DNA of 29,187 nt, taken from assembly GCA_031280545.1 (NCBI GenBank), contig JAITGP010000015.1:1-29187 (forward strand). The letters are read 5' to 3'. This DNA comes from Candidatus Peribacteria bacterium. Its GTDB lineage: Bacteria > Patescibacteria > JAEDAM01 > Absconditabacterales > Absconditicoccaceae. Both the position numbers and the translations under genes were made by a program. Positions within the stretch are counted from its first letter, which is position 1. Each line of letters begins with the position of its first letter. Positions 1 to 8,540 of the stretch are shown here, in pieces. The notes under the pieces were generated by a model, which was given only the letters and a program-made list of their open reading frames with translations, was not told where the DNA came from and ran no database searches.

Positions 1-140
1 AGCTAGGGGATGAAACCTATTATGCTAGACATCTCCAAGCACTCAAAAAAGCCGGTATTATGAACTTTATCTCTAATCCTGATATGCTGGAACTCAGAGG
101 AAATATCCTCTTGATGCTCTGGAAAAGTGTGGTGAGGTAA
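1..140 (+). CDS. SLH-type surface protein, C-terminal end (partial)
   Basis: Only the last 45 or so codons are present, open at the left edge, frame starting at base 3, stop TAA at 138-140. The visible peptide (GDETYYARHLQALKKAGIM, later MLELRGNILLMLWK) closely resembles the C-terminus of the SLH-domain protein at 24821-26626 (YYIGHLDALKKAGIL, IFEIRGRIMLMMYR). I infer that this is the end of a paralogous S-layer-homology surface protein. SLH domains usually anchor exported proteins to the cell surface. It converges on the minus-strand gene at 146 with only 5 bases between the stop codons. Confidence 0.6.
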   Translation, partial: LGDETYYARHLQALKKAGIMNFISNPDMLELRGNILLMLWKSVVR

Positions 141-145
141 GATAT

Positions 146-592
146 CTACTTAGTCCATACCATCCTTTCCGTCTGAAAGGTAGAAATCGCGACATTCCCA
201 GAAAGTTGATACTTTTGTTTGATACTTGCCAAAGCTTGTTGCATGGTTTCGATTCCTTTCGTATCGGGCAGAAGAATTCCCGTTTTCCCGTCCGTGGTAG
301 AAGTCAGGAGGATTCCGTGATCCTTGGGAGAAAGTTGTAAAAAAGCTGAAACATCCTGCTGGGGAGTGAGAGACACTACAATATCAAAGACTGCATTTTT
401 AACTTGTAATTCAGACTTTTTGATAATGCCTGTATAGAGTAAATCAATGAGTGCATCCAAAGGTTTATCGGTCTCAATCACTCCGTGAGACTCCAGTAAT
501 TTTCCTTTTTCATCAAAAAGAGAAAAGAAGACTCCTCTGCTCTCATCAGCTGGAAATTTAGCATAGATCAGCTTTTTTATTTCTTCGATCAT
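146..592 (-). CDS. AMMECR1-domain-like protein
   Basis: 148 aa from the ATG at 592 (MIEEIKKLIY); an alternative in-frame ATG at 622 would add ten cysteine- and phenylalanine-rich residues. The middle and C-terminal parts follow the AMMECR1 pattern: GVFFSL early, then VSLTPQQDV, DHGILLTSTTDGKTGILLP, and a final F..ER.VW. AMMECR1 domains are small conserved folds of unsettled function, sometimes found beside radical-SAM proteins. No radical-SAM gene is visible here. The N-terminal LRGCIG signature of the family is not preserved (LLESHGVIE instead), so this is a divergent member. Stop is TAG. It lies downstream of the 719-1405 gene and its hairpin, so it may have its own promoter, which I could not place. 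Confidence 0.5.
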   Translation of the reverse strand: MIEEIKKLIYAKFPADESRGVFFSLFDEKGKLLESHGVIETDKPLDALIDLLYTGIIKKSELQVKNAVFDIVVSLTPQQDVSAFLQLSPKDHGILLTSTTDGKTGILLPDTKGIETMQQALASIKQKYQLSGNVAISTFQTERMVWTK

Positions 593-670
593 TATTGTGA
601 AACATAAAGTAAAACATTTCATCAGACAACATTGGTTTCAGTATATGCAAACTCCATCAAAAGACAAGCA

Positions 671-702
671 AAAAAGGACTTCCAGAAACGAAAGTCCTTT
701 TT
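671..702 (-). terminator. Hairpin terminator after the 719-1405 gene
   Basis: AAAAAGGACTT (671-681) pairs with AAGTCCTTTTT (692-702) around a ten-base loop. The A/T-rich ends make it usable from either strand. It lies 17 bases past the stop of the minus-strand gene at 719. Confidence 0.7.
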
Positions 703-718
703 ATAAAATCAGCCTTTT

Positions 719-1405
719 CTAGAGACCATTTTGACGGGAGTAGTCTCCTCGCAAATAAGCCGAATACGGATAGGGATCCTTTTCAGGATCATAAGCTTTG
801 TGATACTCTTTCCTAACCCTTGCATACATAACAGCCTCATCTAATGTTTTTTCCAAAGAATCATAGATTGGGAAACTTTTCCCAAAGGATTGTCCAAGGA
901 ATTTTCCAACATCTTCACGAAGATTTACGTGAATTTGATCCAAACCAGAAAACTCCTTTTCTGCTCCAATAATAGGATAAGTTCCTTCCAACAGTGCATA
1001 AATTGACCAGCGACCAATTTCGCCATAGGTGTCTCTAGCATAGGGTCCATCTTTCTTTTCCCTGGGTATATTAGCGTCTTCGACGGGCAACCAAAAGATC
1101 AGGGCTCCGTTTTCTAATGCGAGTTGTAAATAATACCTCTCCCAGAGTGTTTGTCTCGTAAACGAGTAAGCTAAAGCAGGATTATTGGTAGGGAGTCCCC
1201 ATTCCAGTAATTCGTGTTCCTTCATGTATCCGTTTGGAGATGGAGAAGCTATATAACAGCCTGGGTCTTTTTCTCCCAATAATGCAACTGCCCGTTTTTG
1301 CCAGTCTCCACCTCCTCGGATGGGACCAGCCAAGAAGTAGAGTCTTTCTCCATTGCTGAAATCAGGCTCCACTCCATTTTTTGGTAAAATCAGATTTATT
1401 TTCAT
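719..1405 (-). CDS. Nucleoside 2-deoxyribosyltransferase-like protein
   Basis: 228 aa, ATG start, TAG stop, no TGA codons. Near the N-terminus YFLAGPIRGGGDWQKRAV matches the FLAGP...W opening of nucleoside 2-deoxyribosyltransferase-like proteins. It is followed by a WERYYLQLALENGALIFWLP segment (about residues 88-107) and TYGEIGRW (about 126-133), the pattern xE..... D.. FW.P ... E.G of this Rossmann-like family. Such enzymes exchange or hydrolyse the N-glycosidic bond of deoxynucleosides in base salvage. Salvage is expected in a cell with few biosynthetic pathways. It follows the phosphoesterase gene by 20 bases and is probably co-transcribed with it from the promoter at 2061-2088. Substrate cannot be read from the sequence. 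Confidence 0.6.
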   Translation of the reverse strand: MKINLILPKNGVEPDFSNGERLYFLAGPIRGGGDWQKRAVALLGEKDPGCYIASPSPNGYMKEHELLEWGLPTNNPALAYSFTRQTLWERYYLQLALENGALIFWLPVEDANIPREKKDGPYARDTYGEIGRWSIYALLEGTYPIIGAEKEFSGLDQIHVNLREDVGKFLGQSFGKSFPIYDSLEKTLDEAVMYARVRKEYHKAYDPEKDPYPYSAYLRGDYSRQNGL

Positions 1406-1425
1406 TTTCTACAGCTTTTTTTAAT

Positions 1426-2034
1426 TTATTTTTTTATTCACCAAAGATCAATCCGGGCATCTCGGTCATAATAGCCTTTGGTAATGGCATTGTATTGATG
1501 AATGACAAAGTCTTCACTCACCAGACCAAACCAAGCGTCAACGCCAACATTAATGATTGGTTGCCCGTTTTTCATCGCTTGAGTACGCCAAATTCCATGG
1601 ACATGTCCACAAAGAGCTGGCTTCTCTTGCAATAAACAGTCGGTAGGCTTGTGAGACATGAACCAATCCACTTCTCCCACTCGGACCTCTCCATTTTTAA
1701 TAATTTCATTGAAAATATCCAGCTTTTTTATTTCTTCCAAAAACTGTTCTTCTCTGAAATGCTTACTCGCATACTCCTTATCTCCCATGACCAGTACCTT
1801 ATGGCAAGCGGGAAGATCTTTGTACACTTCTAAATCTGTCAGCTGAATCGCCATGTCTCCCAGAAAATACAAGGTATCAGAGGAATCAACTTTCTCATGA
1901 CATGTTTGGATCCATTGTGAAATCAAGACATCCGTCCGTTGTGGACGAAGATAAGAATGCGTAGCAGGGAAATAAGGTACATTTTCTGGGACTTCCCCTG
2001 TGTGCCAATCTGAAGTAAAAAATTTTTTTTGCAT
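1426..2034 (-). CDS. Calcineurin-like metallophosphoesterase
   Basis: 202 aa. Motifs in order: FTSDWH (residues 6-11, metal ligands D9 and H11), FLGDM (about 58-62), MGDKE (about 83-87), MSHKP and CGHVHG. These define the calcineurin-like phosphoesterase fold with a two-metal centre. The usual GNHD/E motif reads GDKE here, replacing the metal-binding Asn and the catalytic His, so activity or specificity may be altered. The standard-code stop after IDLW is a TGA; read as Gly the protein ends WGIKK before TAA at 1426-1428. Start is ATG at 2034, about 25 bases from the -10 box, with no Shine-Dalgarno sequence upstream. Confidence 0.8.
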
Positions 2035-2060
2035 AAAATATTATTTTTGTTTTCATTGAC

Positions 2061-2088
2061 ATTATAGATATTCGCATATATATATCAA
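2061..2088 (-). promoter_or_regulatory. Promoter with GATATATATAT module (phosphoesterase operon)
   Basis: Minus-strand -10 TATAAT (2061-2066), 16-base spacer, -35 TTGATA (2083-2088). The sequence TTGATATATATATG covers the -35 and the start of the spacer. It is the same AT-palindrome found at five other promoters here, though in those it follows a separate TTGAC box. Confidence 0.6.
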
Positions 2089-2102
2089 GAGTTTTTTTAC
2101 AT

Positions 2103-2714
2103 TTAGAACTTGGTAAAACTTGGATAGAGCCTCACTCGTACTTTTCCGATGAGGTGAGAATTTGGCACTACGTAATTAGCTCCTTCATAACATTGGATCC
2201 CGAAACAGCAGAGTGAATCTGTGGTGCGTCCTCTATTATCTCCCATTACGAAATACCCTCCATTGACAGGGAATTCTTCTCTTCCACAAGAAGCGATCGT
2301 AGTAGTATATTGAGGTAAATAAGATTCAGAAAGCTGTTCACAGTTTTTTTCATCAGAGGTAGTCACCAAGGAACCTGCAGGGATATTTTCAGAACAGATA
2401 TACACGTTTCCATTTTGGACGAGGACAGTTTCTCCTGGGAGTCCAATTACTCTTTTGATATAAGGCACGTCTTTGCCTGGAGCAACAAACACAATAACAT
2501 CTCCTCTCTGAAAAGTATTAAATCTCTGGGTCAATTTTTCTACAATAACTCGATCTTTTTCTGCGAAATTTGGCATCATACTAGACCCAATAACCGTATA
2601 GGGAGTAGCAATAAAAAATCTGATACACAAGATCACTCCAAATACCAATACCAAAAAAGCCAGAAGATCAAACACTTCTGCTCAGAATTTTATCAACTTA
2701 TGTCCAGTAATCAT
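2103..2714 (-). CDS. lepB: Signal peptidase I
   Basis: 203 aa when TGA at 2682-2684 is read as Gly; under the standard code the first 13 residues are lost and a GTG start must be assumed. The N-terminus starting MITGHKLIKFG leads into one membrane anchor (about residues 15-36). The catalytic serine lies in GSSMMP (Ser45) and the general-base lysine in YIKRVIGLPGE (Lys87); MGDNRGRTTDS is the conserved box D/E. This serine-lysine protease removes signal peptides from exported proteins on the outer face of the membrane. Several signal-peptide proteins in this window are likely clients. Four cysteines in the external part (CSENIP, EKNCEQ, IASCGRE, SLCCFG) suggest disulfides. It lies 76 bases after ssb on the same strand. 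Confidence 0.9.
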
Positions 2715-2790
2715 CAGTTTAATAGTTCATTTCAATTAAAAAGAAGAGATACGAGTATCCTATGAAAAGATAGTACAATAGCATCCTTGC

Positions 2791-3195
2791 TTAAAATGGC
2801 ATTTCTTCGTCCAAAATGTCAGGGATAACCGTTTCTACTGCTTCGATATCTCCATCTCCTTCGGCTCTTGCGTCCAAGAAAATAAAGCTATCCACAATAA
2901 TTTCCGTAGAAAATCTTTCAGCACCTTCGCTATCCTGCCATTTTCTAGTCCTCAAGCGTCCTTCGATATAGACCCTTTTTCCTTTGACTAGATATTTCCC
3001 CAACACCTCTGCACCTTTCCCATAGGCGACACATCTGTGATACTCGGCATCTTCCATGGTATTGCCGTCCTTGTTTTTAAACTTCCTATTGGTAGCCACC
3101 GTAAAATTCACTACCGGAGTTCCTGTAGACTCAATGGTTTTCACCTGCAAATTGTTGGTGGAGCGACCAATAAGCATTACTTTGTTCAAATCCAT
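2791..3195 (-). CDS. ssb: Single-stranded DNA-binding protein
   Basis: 134 aa, ATG start (MDLNKVMLIGR), TAA stop. The OB fold shows the standard SSB signatures: NKVMLIGR at the start, VVNFTVATNR, AEYHRCVAYGKGAEVLGKYL and VYIEGRLRTRKW, with IIVDSF closing the fold near residue 104. The C-terminal tail is short but ends DEEMPF, the acidic tip (usually DDDIPF) that recruits replication and repair partners. The protein coats single-stranded DNA in replication, recombination and repair. The linker is very short compared with typical 160-180 aa SSBs. Upstream a TTGATT-N16-TATACA promoter-like pair may exist, but I hold it weakly. No Shine-Dalgarno sequence precedes the ATG. Confidence 0.95.
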   Translation of the reverse strand: MDLNKVMLIGRSTNNLQVKTIESTGTPVVNFTVATNRKFKNKDGNTMEDAEYHRCVAYGKGAEVLGKYLVKGKRVYIEGRLRTRKWQDSEGAERFSTEIIVDSFIFLDARAEGDGDIEAVETVIPDILDEEMPF

Positions 3196-3287
3196 TCGTG
3201 ATAGTAGGATTAGGGGATAAAAATAACTATTGAAAAGCTATCTTACTTATGGTGTATACGTATCTTAGCAGAAAAATCAAATGTTTT

Positions 3288-4037
3288 TTAGAGTTTTTTT
3301 CGCAGAATTAAAAGAAAACGCTGGCGATTCACCAACGTTCTCAAATGATTAATTTGCGGGTATCAACTTTTCTTTCCCATAATCTTCAGAATATTTATGA
3401 AAAGATTGATAATATCTAAATACAGATCCACACAGATATCCACTGCATTATCCACGGTTTTTGTCATCGTATTGGCACGATACATATCATAACCAATATA
3501 CAGAGAGAAGATCCCTGCCGCAATGTAATCAATAACCGTTAAATCCAATGCAGGTACAAAAATTTGAACAATACGAACCACAAGTAATCCAAAGAGGGAT
3601 ACGAAGAGGAATCCTCCAATTTGACGGAAGAAGTTGGGAAACAGGGTTCCCGCTAGCCCCATGAGAAAGGTAATCCCTGCTGTCACCACAAAGGCGTTTT
3701 GCACTACTGATGGAGAATACTGCTGTACTACTGGCCCCAAAAGGAAACCGAAAGGAATAGCCACCATATTATATCCGATGAAGGATAAAATAGGATTTTC
3801 GCTTTTAATGGAGAGAATAATTCCTAGAATTGGCACAATCAGTCCTAATCCAATAAACGACCACCAACTGGGCATAAACCCGATTTGGATTGCGTAATGA
3901 GCGAAAAAGGCAGTAATTCCTAACCCCTCACATAGCACTATCGTCATAATTGCATAAAATGCATTAGCGGATACAGTATCGTTTCCGCAACGATCGAATA
4001 CTCCCGTCGAAACGACGGAAAATTCATTTTTTTTCAT
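3288..4037 (-). CDS. Bax inhibitor-1 (BI-1/YccA-like) family membrane protein
   Basis: The recognisable protein is 224 aa with seven or so hydrophobic segments and the family's C-terminal signature IGYDMYRAN...DNAVDICVDLYLDIINLFINIL. BI-1 proteins (YccA, YetJ) are inner-membrane proteins linked to calcium leak or membrane protease control. The frame meets TGA at 3363-3365 after IMGKKS. Read as Gly, it runs 25 more codons (GYPQINHLRTLVNR...) to TAA at 3288, straight through a terminator-like hairpin at 3314-3342. The natural-looking end at KKS makes this the more doubtful boundary. A strong promoter lies at 4066-4093. The leader is about 20 bases, A/T-rich, without a Shine-Dalgarno motif. Confidence 0.8.
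3314..3342 (-). terminator. Terminator-like hairpin at the end of the BI-1 gene
   Basis: On the minus strand GAGAACGTTGG pairs with CCAGCGTTTTC (two G-U pairs) and is followed by TTTTAATT. Under table 25 it lies inside the coding frame of the BI-1 gene, which is odd. Confidence 0.65.
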
Positions 4038-4065
4038 ACTTTATTATTATTTATTTAACTTTTTT

Positions 4066-4093
4066 AATATAATCATATATATATCGAAGTCAA
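4066..4093 (-). promoter_or_regulatory. Promoter with GATATATATAT module (BI-1 gene)
   Basis: Minus strand: -35 TTGACT (4088-4093), 16-base spacer TCGATATATATATGAT, -10 TATATT (4066-4071). The expected transcript start is only about 22 bases from the ATG at 4037. Confidence 0.75.
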
Positions 4094-4202
4094 GCTAATT
4101 TTATTATTTTTTACCATAAACAGGAATAGTATTTTTGGATATCACTTGCAAAGAAAGGAATTTCGTATATACATACTCAGACTTTTATTTCTTTTTTTCC
4201 TA

Positions 4203-5096
4203 ATGCTCCTTTTTTGAAAACCTCTCGCAGAAGAAACCAAAAGCAGGCTGATAGCCCAGAAATCACAACTCTTCGGAAATAGACCAGTCTACCTTGCTGT
4301 TTTGATATTGGGAGAGAATAATCCTTCCCAAGTCTATGTGCAAAACAAGAAAAAATATGCAGAATCCCTAGACATTGCGTGTAAAATCCTTGATGAAACA
4401 AATATCGATTCCCCTCTCTCTAAGGAAAGTGTAAAAGCAGTAATTCACCAACTCAATATTGATCCCGATTGTATCGGGATTATCGTCCAACTCCCCTTGC
4501 CTGAAGCTTTACAACCCTATAGAGATGAGATTTGTGCTACGGTACATCCTCTGAAAGATATTGATGGATTGGGGGGGGTGCTGAATGGGCGGAATCAGCT
4601 TTGACTCCTCTCTTTTTATCCTGCGACCGCTAGGGCTGTTTTGGATTTGCGGGACTATTACCATTTAGGATCCATGAAAGGGCTCAAAATTGCTGTCATT
4701 GGTCAGAGTAATCTATCTGGGAAACCGCTAGCAATTGAATGTCTAATGAGAGGGGCGGAAGTTAGAACTTTTACAGATCAAGATAGCCCTGAAAGTATTC
4801 AAGCATGGACAAAAAAAGCTGATGTGGTTATTTCCTGTACGGGAGTCATCCATTTGATTACGGAGAAATTTATTAATCCTAATGGAGAGCAAATTATTAT
4901 TGATGTAGGATATGGATTTTTGGAAGGAAAAGCTACAGGAGATGTGAAATTTGAGGAAGTTGAGCCACTCGTGAAACATAGTACTCCCGTGCCCGGAGGA
5001 ATTTGACCGCTGACCGTAGCCAGCCTTTTTGCTAATATGTTTGATCTTCAAGGACAGAAAAATCTGATCGAGCGTCTTTGGGATTCTCTAACATAA
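4203..5096 (+). CDS. folD: Bifunctional methylene-tetrahydrofolate dehydrogenase/cyclohydrolase FolD
   Basis: 297 aa with three TGA codons read as Gly (at 4215, after NGRNQL at about 4602, and after PVPGGI at about 5004). The order of motifs is that of FolD: an N-terminal GKPLAEETKSRL helix, VYVQNKKKYAESLDI with the catalytic Tyr/Lys pair, VQLPLPEAL, DIDG, then the NADP-binding half with KIAVIGQSNLSGKPLA, VISCTG, and PVPGGI-G-PLTVASLFANM. The Gly in PGGxGPxT is invariant in the family, which is strong proof of UGA = Gly. FolD interconverts methylene- and formyl-tetrahydrofolate, supplying one-carbon units. The start ATG at 4203 gives MLLFGKPLA, matching typical FolD N-termini. It stands alone, convergent with the DUF2339 gene. 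Confidence 0.95.
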
Positions 5097-5103
5097 TAGA
5101 AAA

Positions 5104-5121
5104 AAACCTTTTTCAAGGTTT
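5104..5121. terminator. Bidirectional terminator between folD and the DUF2339 gene
   Basis: AAACCTT (5104-5110), loop TTTC, AAGGTTT (5115-5121), flanked by A- and T-rich tracts; the minus-strand stop codon TAA at 5120-5122 touches the stem. Confidence 0.6.
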
Positions 5122-8011
5122 ATGGATACATATTCATGATATCAAATTCTCCAGCGAGTTTAGCTCCGTATTTTTTGGAATATTTGGTAGAGATAAAAAT
5201 CAATAAACTACCTAAAATCAAGCACACTACTACCCTACTTATCGCATTGTCCAATCCATATCGGATATCGAAAAGGAATACTTTTGCTAGTACCAACAGT
5301 AAGATGTAGAGTCCTAAAGTCCTTTTTCAGCTTTTTTCGTGGCTAATCCCCCGCACAAGCAATGCCGTAGCTATACTACCTCGAACAAAGGTAATGATAA
5401 AGGTATTGGAAAAGAGGTGCTGGATTTCTATGGATCCCATAATCAACAAATACACAATGGTCATAGTATTGAAGACATATCTTCGGAATTTTTCTTTATT
5501 TCCATAGTGCCAGATAAACGTTGCGATAATAATGAGGGCAGTAACGAGATATTGTATTCGCGTAAGATGCTCTAATCCATGGGCTTCAAGGAGGTGTTGA
5601 GTAGGAGAAAACATCACTATTTGGAATAGCATCAATCCTCCCATCCCTATAAAGAAGCTAGTCTTGAGAAATTTTGATGCGAATGTGGAGTAAATTCCAC
5701 TCAACACTACTCAAAAACAAGTTAAGCCCAATAATCCTCGTCCATATACGGTGGAAGGAAGAAGCCTTCGAAGGAAAATCCCCATCAATACCATCCCTAC
5801 AAAATTGAAGACATCATGCAAAATGAAAAATTCTGACTCTTGAAGCTCTACTGAAAGCTTTTGGGTGATCCTGAGATTGTACACCAACGTAGCCAAGATA
5901 AAGATCAACGGGATAAGCATAGTTCGTTCTCCTGATGAGACGGTCGGAATAAGAAACACCGTCTTTAAAAGTCCAATTCCCATGAGAACCATTCCCGCAT
6001 AGTATCGCTGTTTTTCTTTAATTTTAGAGAAGAAATAGAAAAGAATACTAGATTCTAACAGCCGAAGAATACTAATCAGACTAGCATGTCCTGAAGCGAG
6101 AAAGGCTATAGCCAAGGAGAAAGCAGTAATAGCTGATGCCAGATAGAGATGTCGACTCCATTTGAGAGTGGTGTTTTCAGGGAGATTTTTTGCTGACTCC
6201 TCCTGAGTAAATCCATAGATCAGAAAGCTGATAATAGCAAAGAAGATAGATGCTACAAGGAAACTGAGTCCAAGATGAGCATCATTGAAATAAGCATGGC
6301 CATATTGATAGATCTCAATTAAAACGAAAAGCGTAGCAACCAAATGTCCCCACAAGAGGTGATGGAGGTGATTTTTTAGAATATCTCTATGAACTAATGG
6401 ATAGATCGTATAAGCCAGGAAGAACAAGGTAAGAAGTCCTATTGAGATAGTTTTCGCCCATTCTTGAGAAGAGACCACATTGAAGTCGATGAAGGGGAAA
6501 AGAATAGTGATACTTCCTAGTGTTCCTATGGTATACATTCGTGGATTATCTTTGGAGAGAAAGTAGGTAACACCTGTCAGCAGGAGCAAAGAAATTCAAA
6601 TCGTCAATAAAGCAGTATTCCCTGTGAAGGTCCCATTGGACACAAGTACTGATCCTAGAAAGAGGAAGACATAGTTTCCGATGGCGATCCTTGTAACTTC
6701 AGAGGTCAAATGTTGTTTATAAAGAAAGCATAAGGTCGCTAGACCCAGAACAACCGATGAAGCTAATTTAGCAATAGCTCCGATAGAAAATGCTGATGGA
6801 GCAAGTAAAATACTTACATTCGCGAGAACATAGCTGGCTATCATCAGAATTTTATTTTTCTGTTTAATTCCTATCACATACGCTCCCAACGTAATAATTA
6901 GCGTATATCCGAGGAGAAAATAAGGAGTATCAGAAGATGCCCCAATGAGAAACGGCGTCAAATAAGCGAAAAGAAATCAGAAGAGCAACAACGTTTGAGA
7001 ATGATAACGAAGAGCAGTTCGTACCCCGAAAACGGTATTAATGATAAGAAGTATTAAGGTTAGGGTACTAGAGAGAAACGGCGTAAACGATTCAGCACAA
7101 CCACCACAGTTCACCCCAAGCAAATATCTTCCTCCAAGTATTACGAGAAAATTCACGAGAATCCCCGTTCAGAGGAGCACCATTGCTTCTCCTTTCAGAT
7201 CTTTTTTATTCAGAAAAACTCCTACAAAATACACTCCGATCCCAATTACAAACCCAAGGAGAAGTTTCCCGAGATCAGGAATTTTCGTCCAAATGAGACT
7301 CAAGAAGAAAAGTACTCCGAGAAAGACCAATATTCCTCCGATTTTTGCGAGGAGATTTTCTTTGAAAAATCCTTTGATATAGGTCCCAATAACAGAAGGC
7401 TCTTCGGGGGTATCGGGGATAATGTGATGTTTTCAGAGAGGAGAATGTGCTTTATCACTATCGGAAAGGCTACTTGTTTCTTGGGAGAGAAGAGTGAGAA
7501 CTTTATTCAGAATTTTTTCCTCTTGTAAACCCTTGACGGTGGTCCCATCTTCATAAATCCATTCATACCACGGCTGACTGTCTTCTTTTCCCACACGCAA
7601 CGCCGTCAAATAGTTATTCCCATCTTTAATTTTCTTTGGAAAGATGAAATCTCCAATCCCTACCCTTTCACGGAAAAGATTAAAAAGCACCACATGTTGG
7701 CGTTCTAGATCATCTATTTCGCCAGTTTCCTGAGAAAGAGAATCCAGGTTTTCTATGGGGATTTTAGCTTTTTCTGAGGTGATTTCCTCAGCATACAACT
7801 CTGTAGGACTCAAACGAGTAGGTAAGATAACTTCTTTCTCTTTTGCTCCTAAAGCTTTTTTAATAAACCAATCGGAAAAGAAAATTCCCTTGATGAGGAG
7901 TCCGAGCAGGATCCCAAAAACGAGCTTTATCCAAAGCTCATCAGAAGGAATGACTGCAATTCAGATTCCAATGGCAACAAATCGTGATAGACGGTTGAAA
8001 AGAGAAAACAT
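5120..8011 (-). CDS. DUF2339 family multipass membrane protein
   Basis: 963 aa, joined across at least seven TGA codons (5327, 5711, 6596, 6977, 7169, 7433, 7961), all in one frame. After a hydrophobic N-terminus (MFSLFNRLSRFVAIGIG) and a soluble, charged stretch (about residues 65-195), the sequence NLLAKIGGILVFLGVLFFL begins a long series of some twenty membrane segments. It includes AYLTPFLIGA, a typical DUF2339 pattern. DUF2339 proteins are large predicted membrane proteins of unknown function, common in Patescibacteria and Bacteroidota. Under the standard code the gene would be seen only as fragments. Start ATG at 8011; a TTGCAA-N16-TACATT pair lies about 35-65 bases upstream. Ends in TAA at 5120-5122. 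Confidence 0.8.
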
Positions 8012-8098
8012 AGAGATGAGGGGGAAAAAGTAAAGTGTTTCCCAGAATGTAGCTATTTTCAGGTAAGTTGCAAGTCTTATTCTTAATGGTTTTTTCAG

Positions 8099-8395
8099 CT
8101 ATCAAAAAATGGTCCCCCTGATAGATGGGAACCATTTACTGTTTGAGACTCATTCTTTGTACTCTGCTAGGACTACATCAATTAATTCTCCTAAACAACG
8201 AGCTGGCACTTCGCGTGCCAATGCATCGAACAACGTCTCTTCATCCACCTCGATAATTGCTTCCGTGGAAGATCCCTCTTTCTTTGCCTGGATTTCTCTC
8301 AGGGAGGCTTCCAACACTTCATTGGCACCTTCAGCATTACTGAATTGCTCTGTAGCCTTGAGAAGATTTTGAATTTTGTACTTTTTCATATACAT
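8099..8395 (-). CDS. Small unknown protein, helical and acidic
   Basis: The core is 81 aa (MYMKKYKIQNLLKATEQF...LGELIDVVLAEYKE), rich in Glu, Ala and Lys, predicted helical, no membrane segment, no family recognised. A second ATG two codons in (MKKYK) is equally possible. The frame reaches TGA at 8150-8152 after AEYKE. Read as Gly, it adds 17 residues and ends at TAG 8099-8101, passing through the hairpin at 8107-8137. Coordinates follow table 25; if UGA ends the protein here, the gene is 8150-8395. It has its own strong promoter with the GATATATATAT module and a short AT-rich leader, so it is probably well expressed. Confidence 0.6.
8107..8137 (-). terminator. Terminator after the small gene
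   Basis: On the minus strand AAATGGTTCCC pairs with GGGGGACCATTT, followed by a run of T. It overlaps the table-25 extension of the gene above. Confidence 0.7.
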
Positions 8396-8415
8396 TTATT
8401 TTATTATACTCTTAT

Positions 8416-8444
8416 AGTATAATGATATATATATCAAAAGTCAA
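8416..8444 (-). promoter_or_regulatory. Promoter with full TGATATATATATCA palindrome
   Basis: Minus strand: -35 TTGACT (8439-8444), 17-base spacer containing TTGATATATATATCAT, -10 TATACT (8416-8421). This copy is a perfect dyad and would suit a dimeric regulator. A second TATAAT lies nearer the ATG at 8395. Confidence 0.75.
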
Positions 8445-8540
8445 TAGATAGATTAAGAGTATAAATCAGGTGGAAATTTCTTTCCAAATCTCTATACTTT
8501 TCGAAACATTGATCTCTTTTATCCTTTCTCTTTGTCTCAT

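Noticed and set aside
5327..6961. Three separate small membrane protein genes (5327-5707, 5711-6589, 6596-6961)
   Set aside because: They share one frame and are separated only by TGA codons; with TGA = Gly they are one DUF2339 protein.
7041..7382. A 113-codon plus-strand open frame rich in Pro, Arg and Ser
   Set aside because: It is antisense to the continuous table-25 frame of the DUF2339 protein, with biased composition and no recognisable features.
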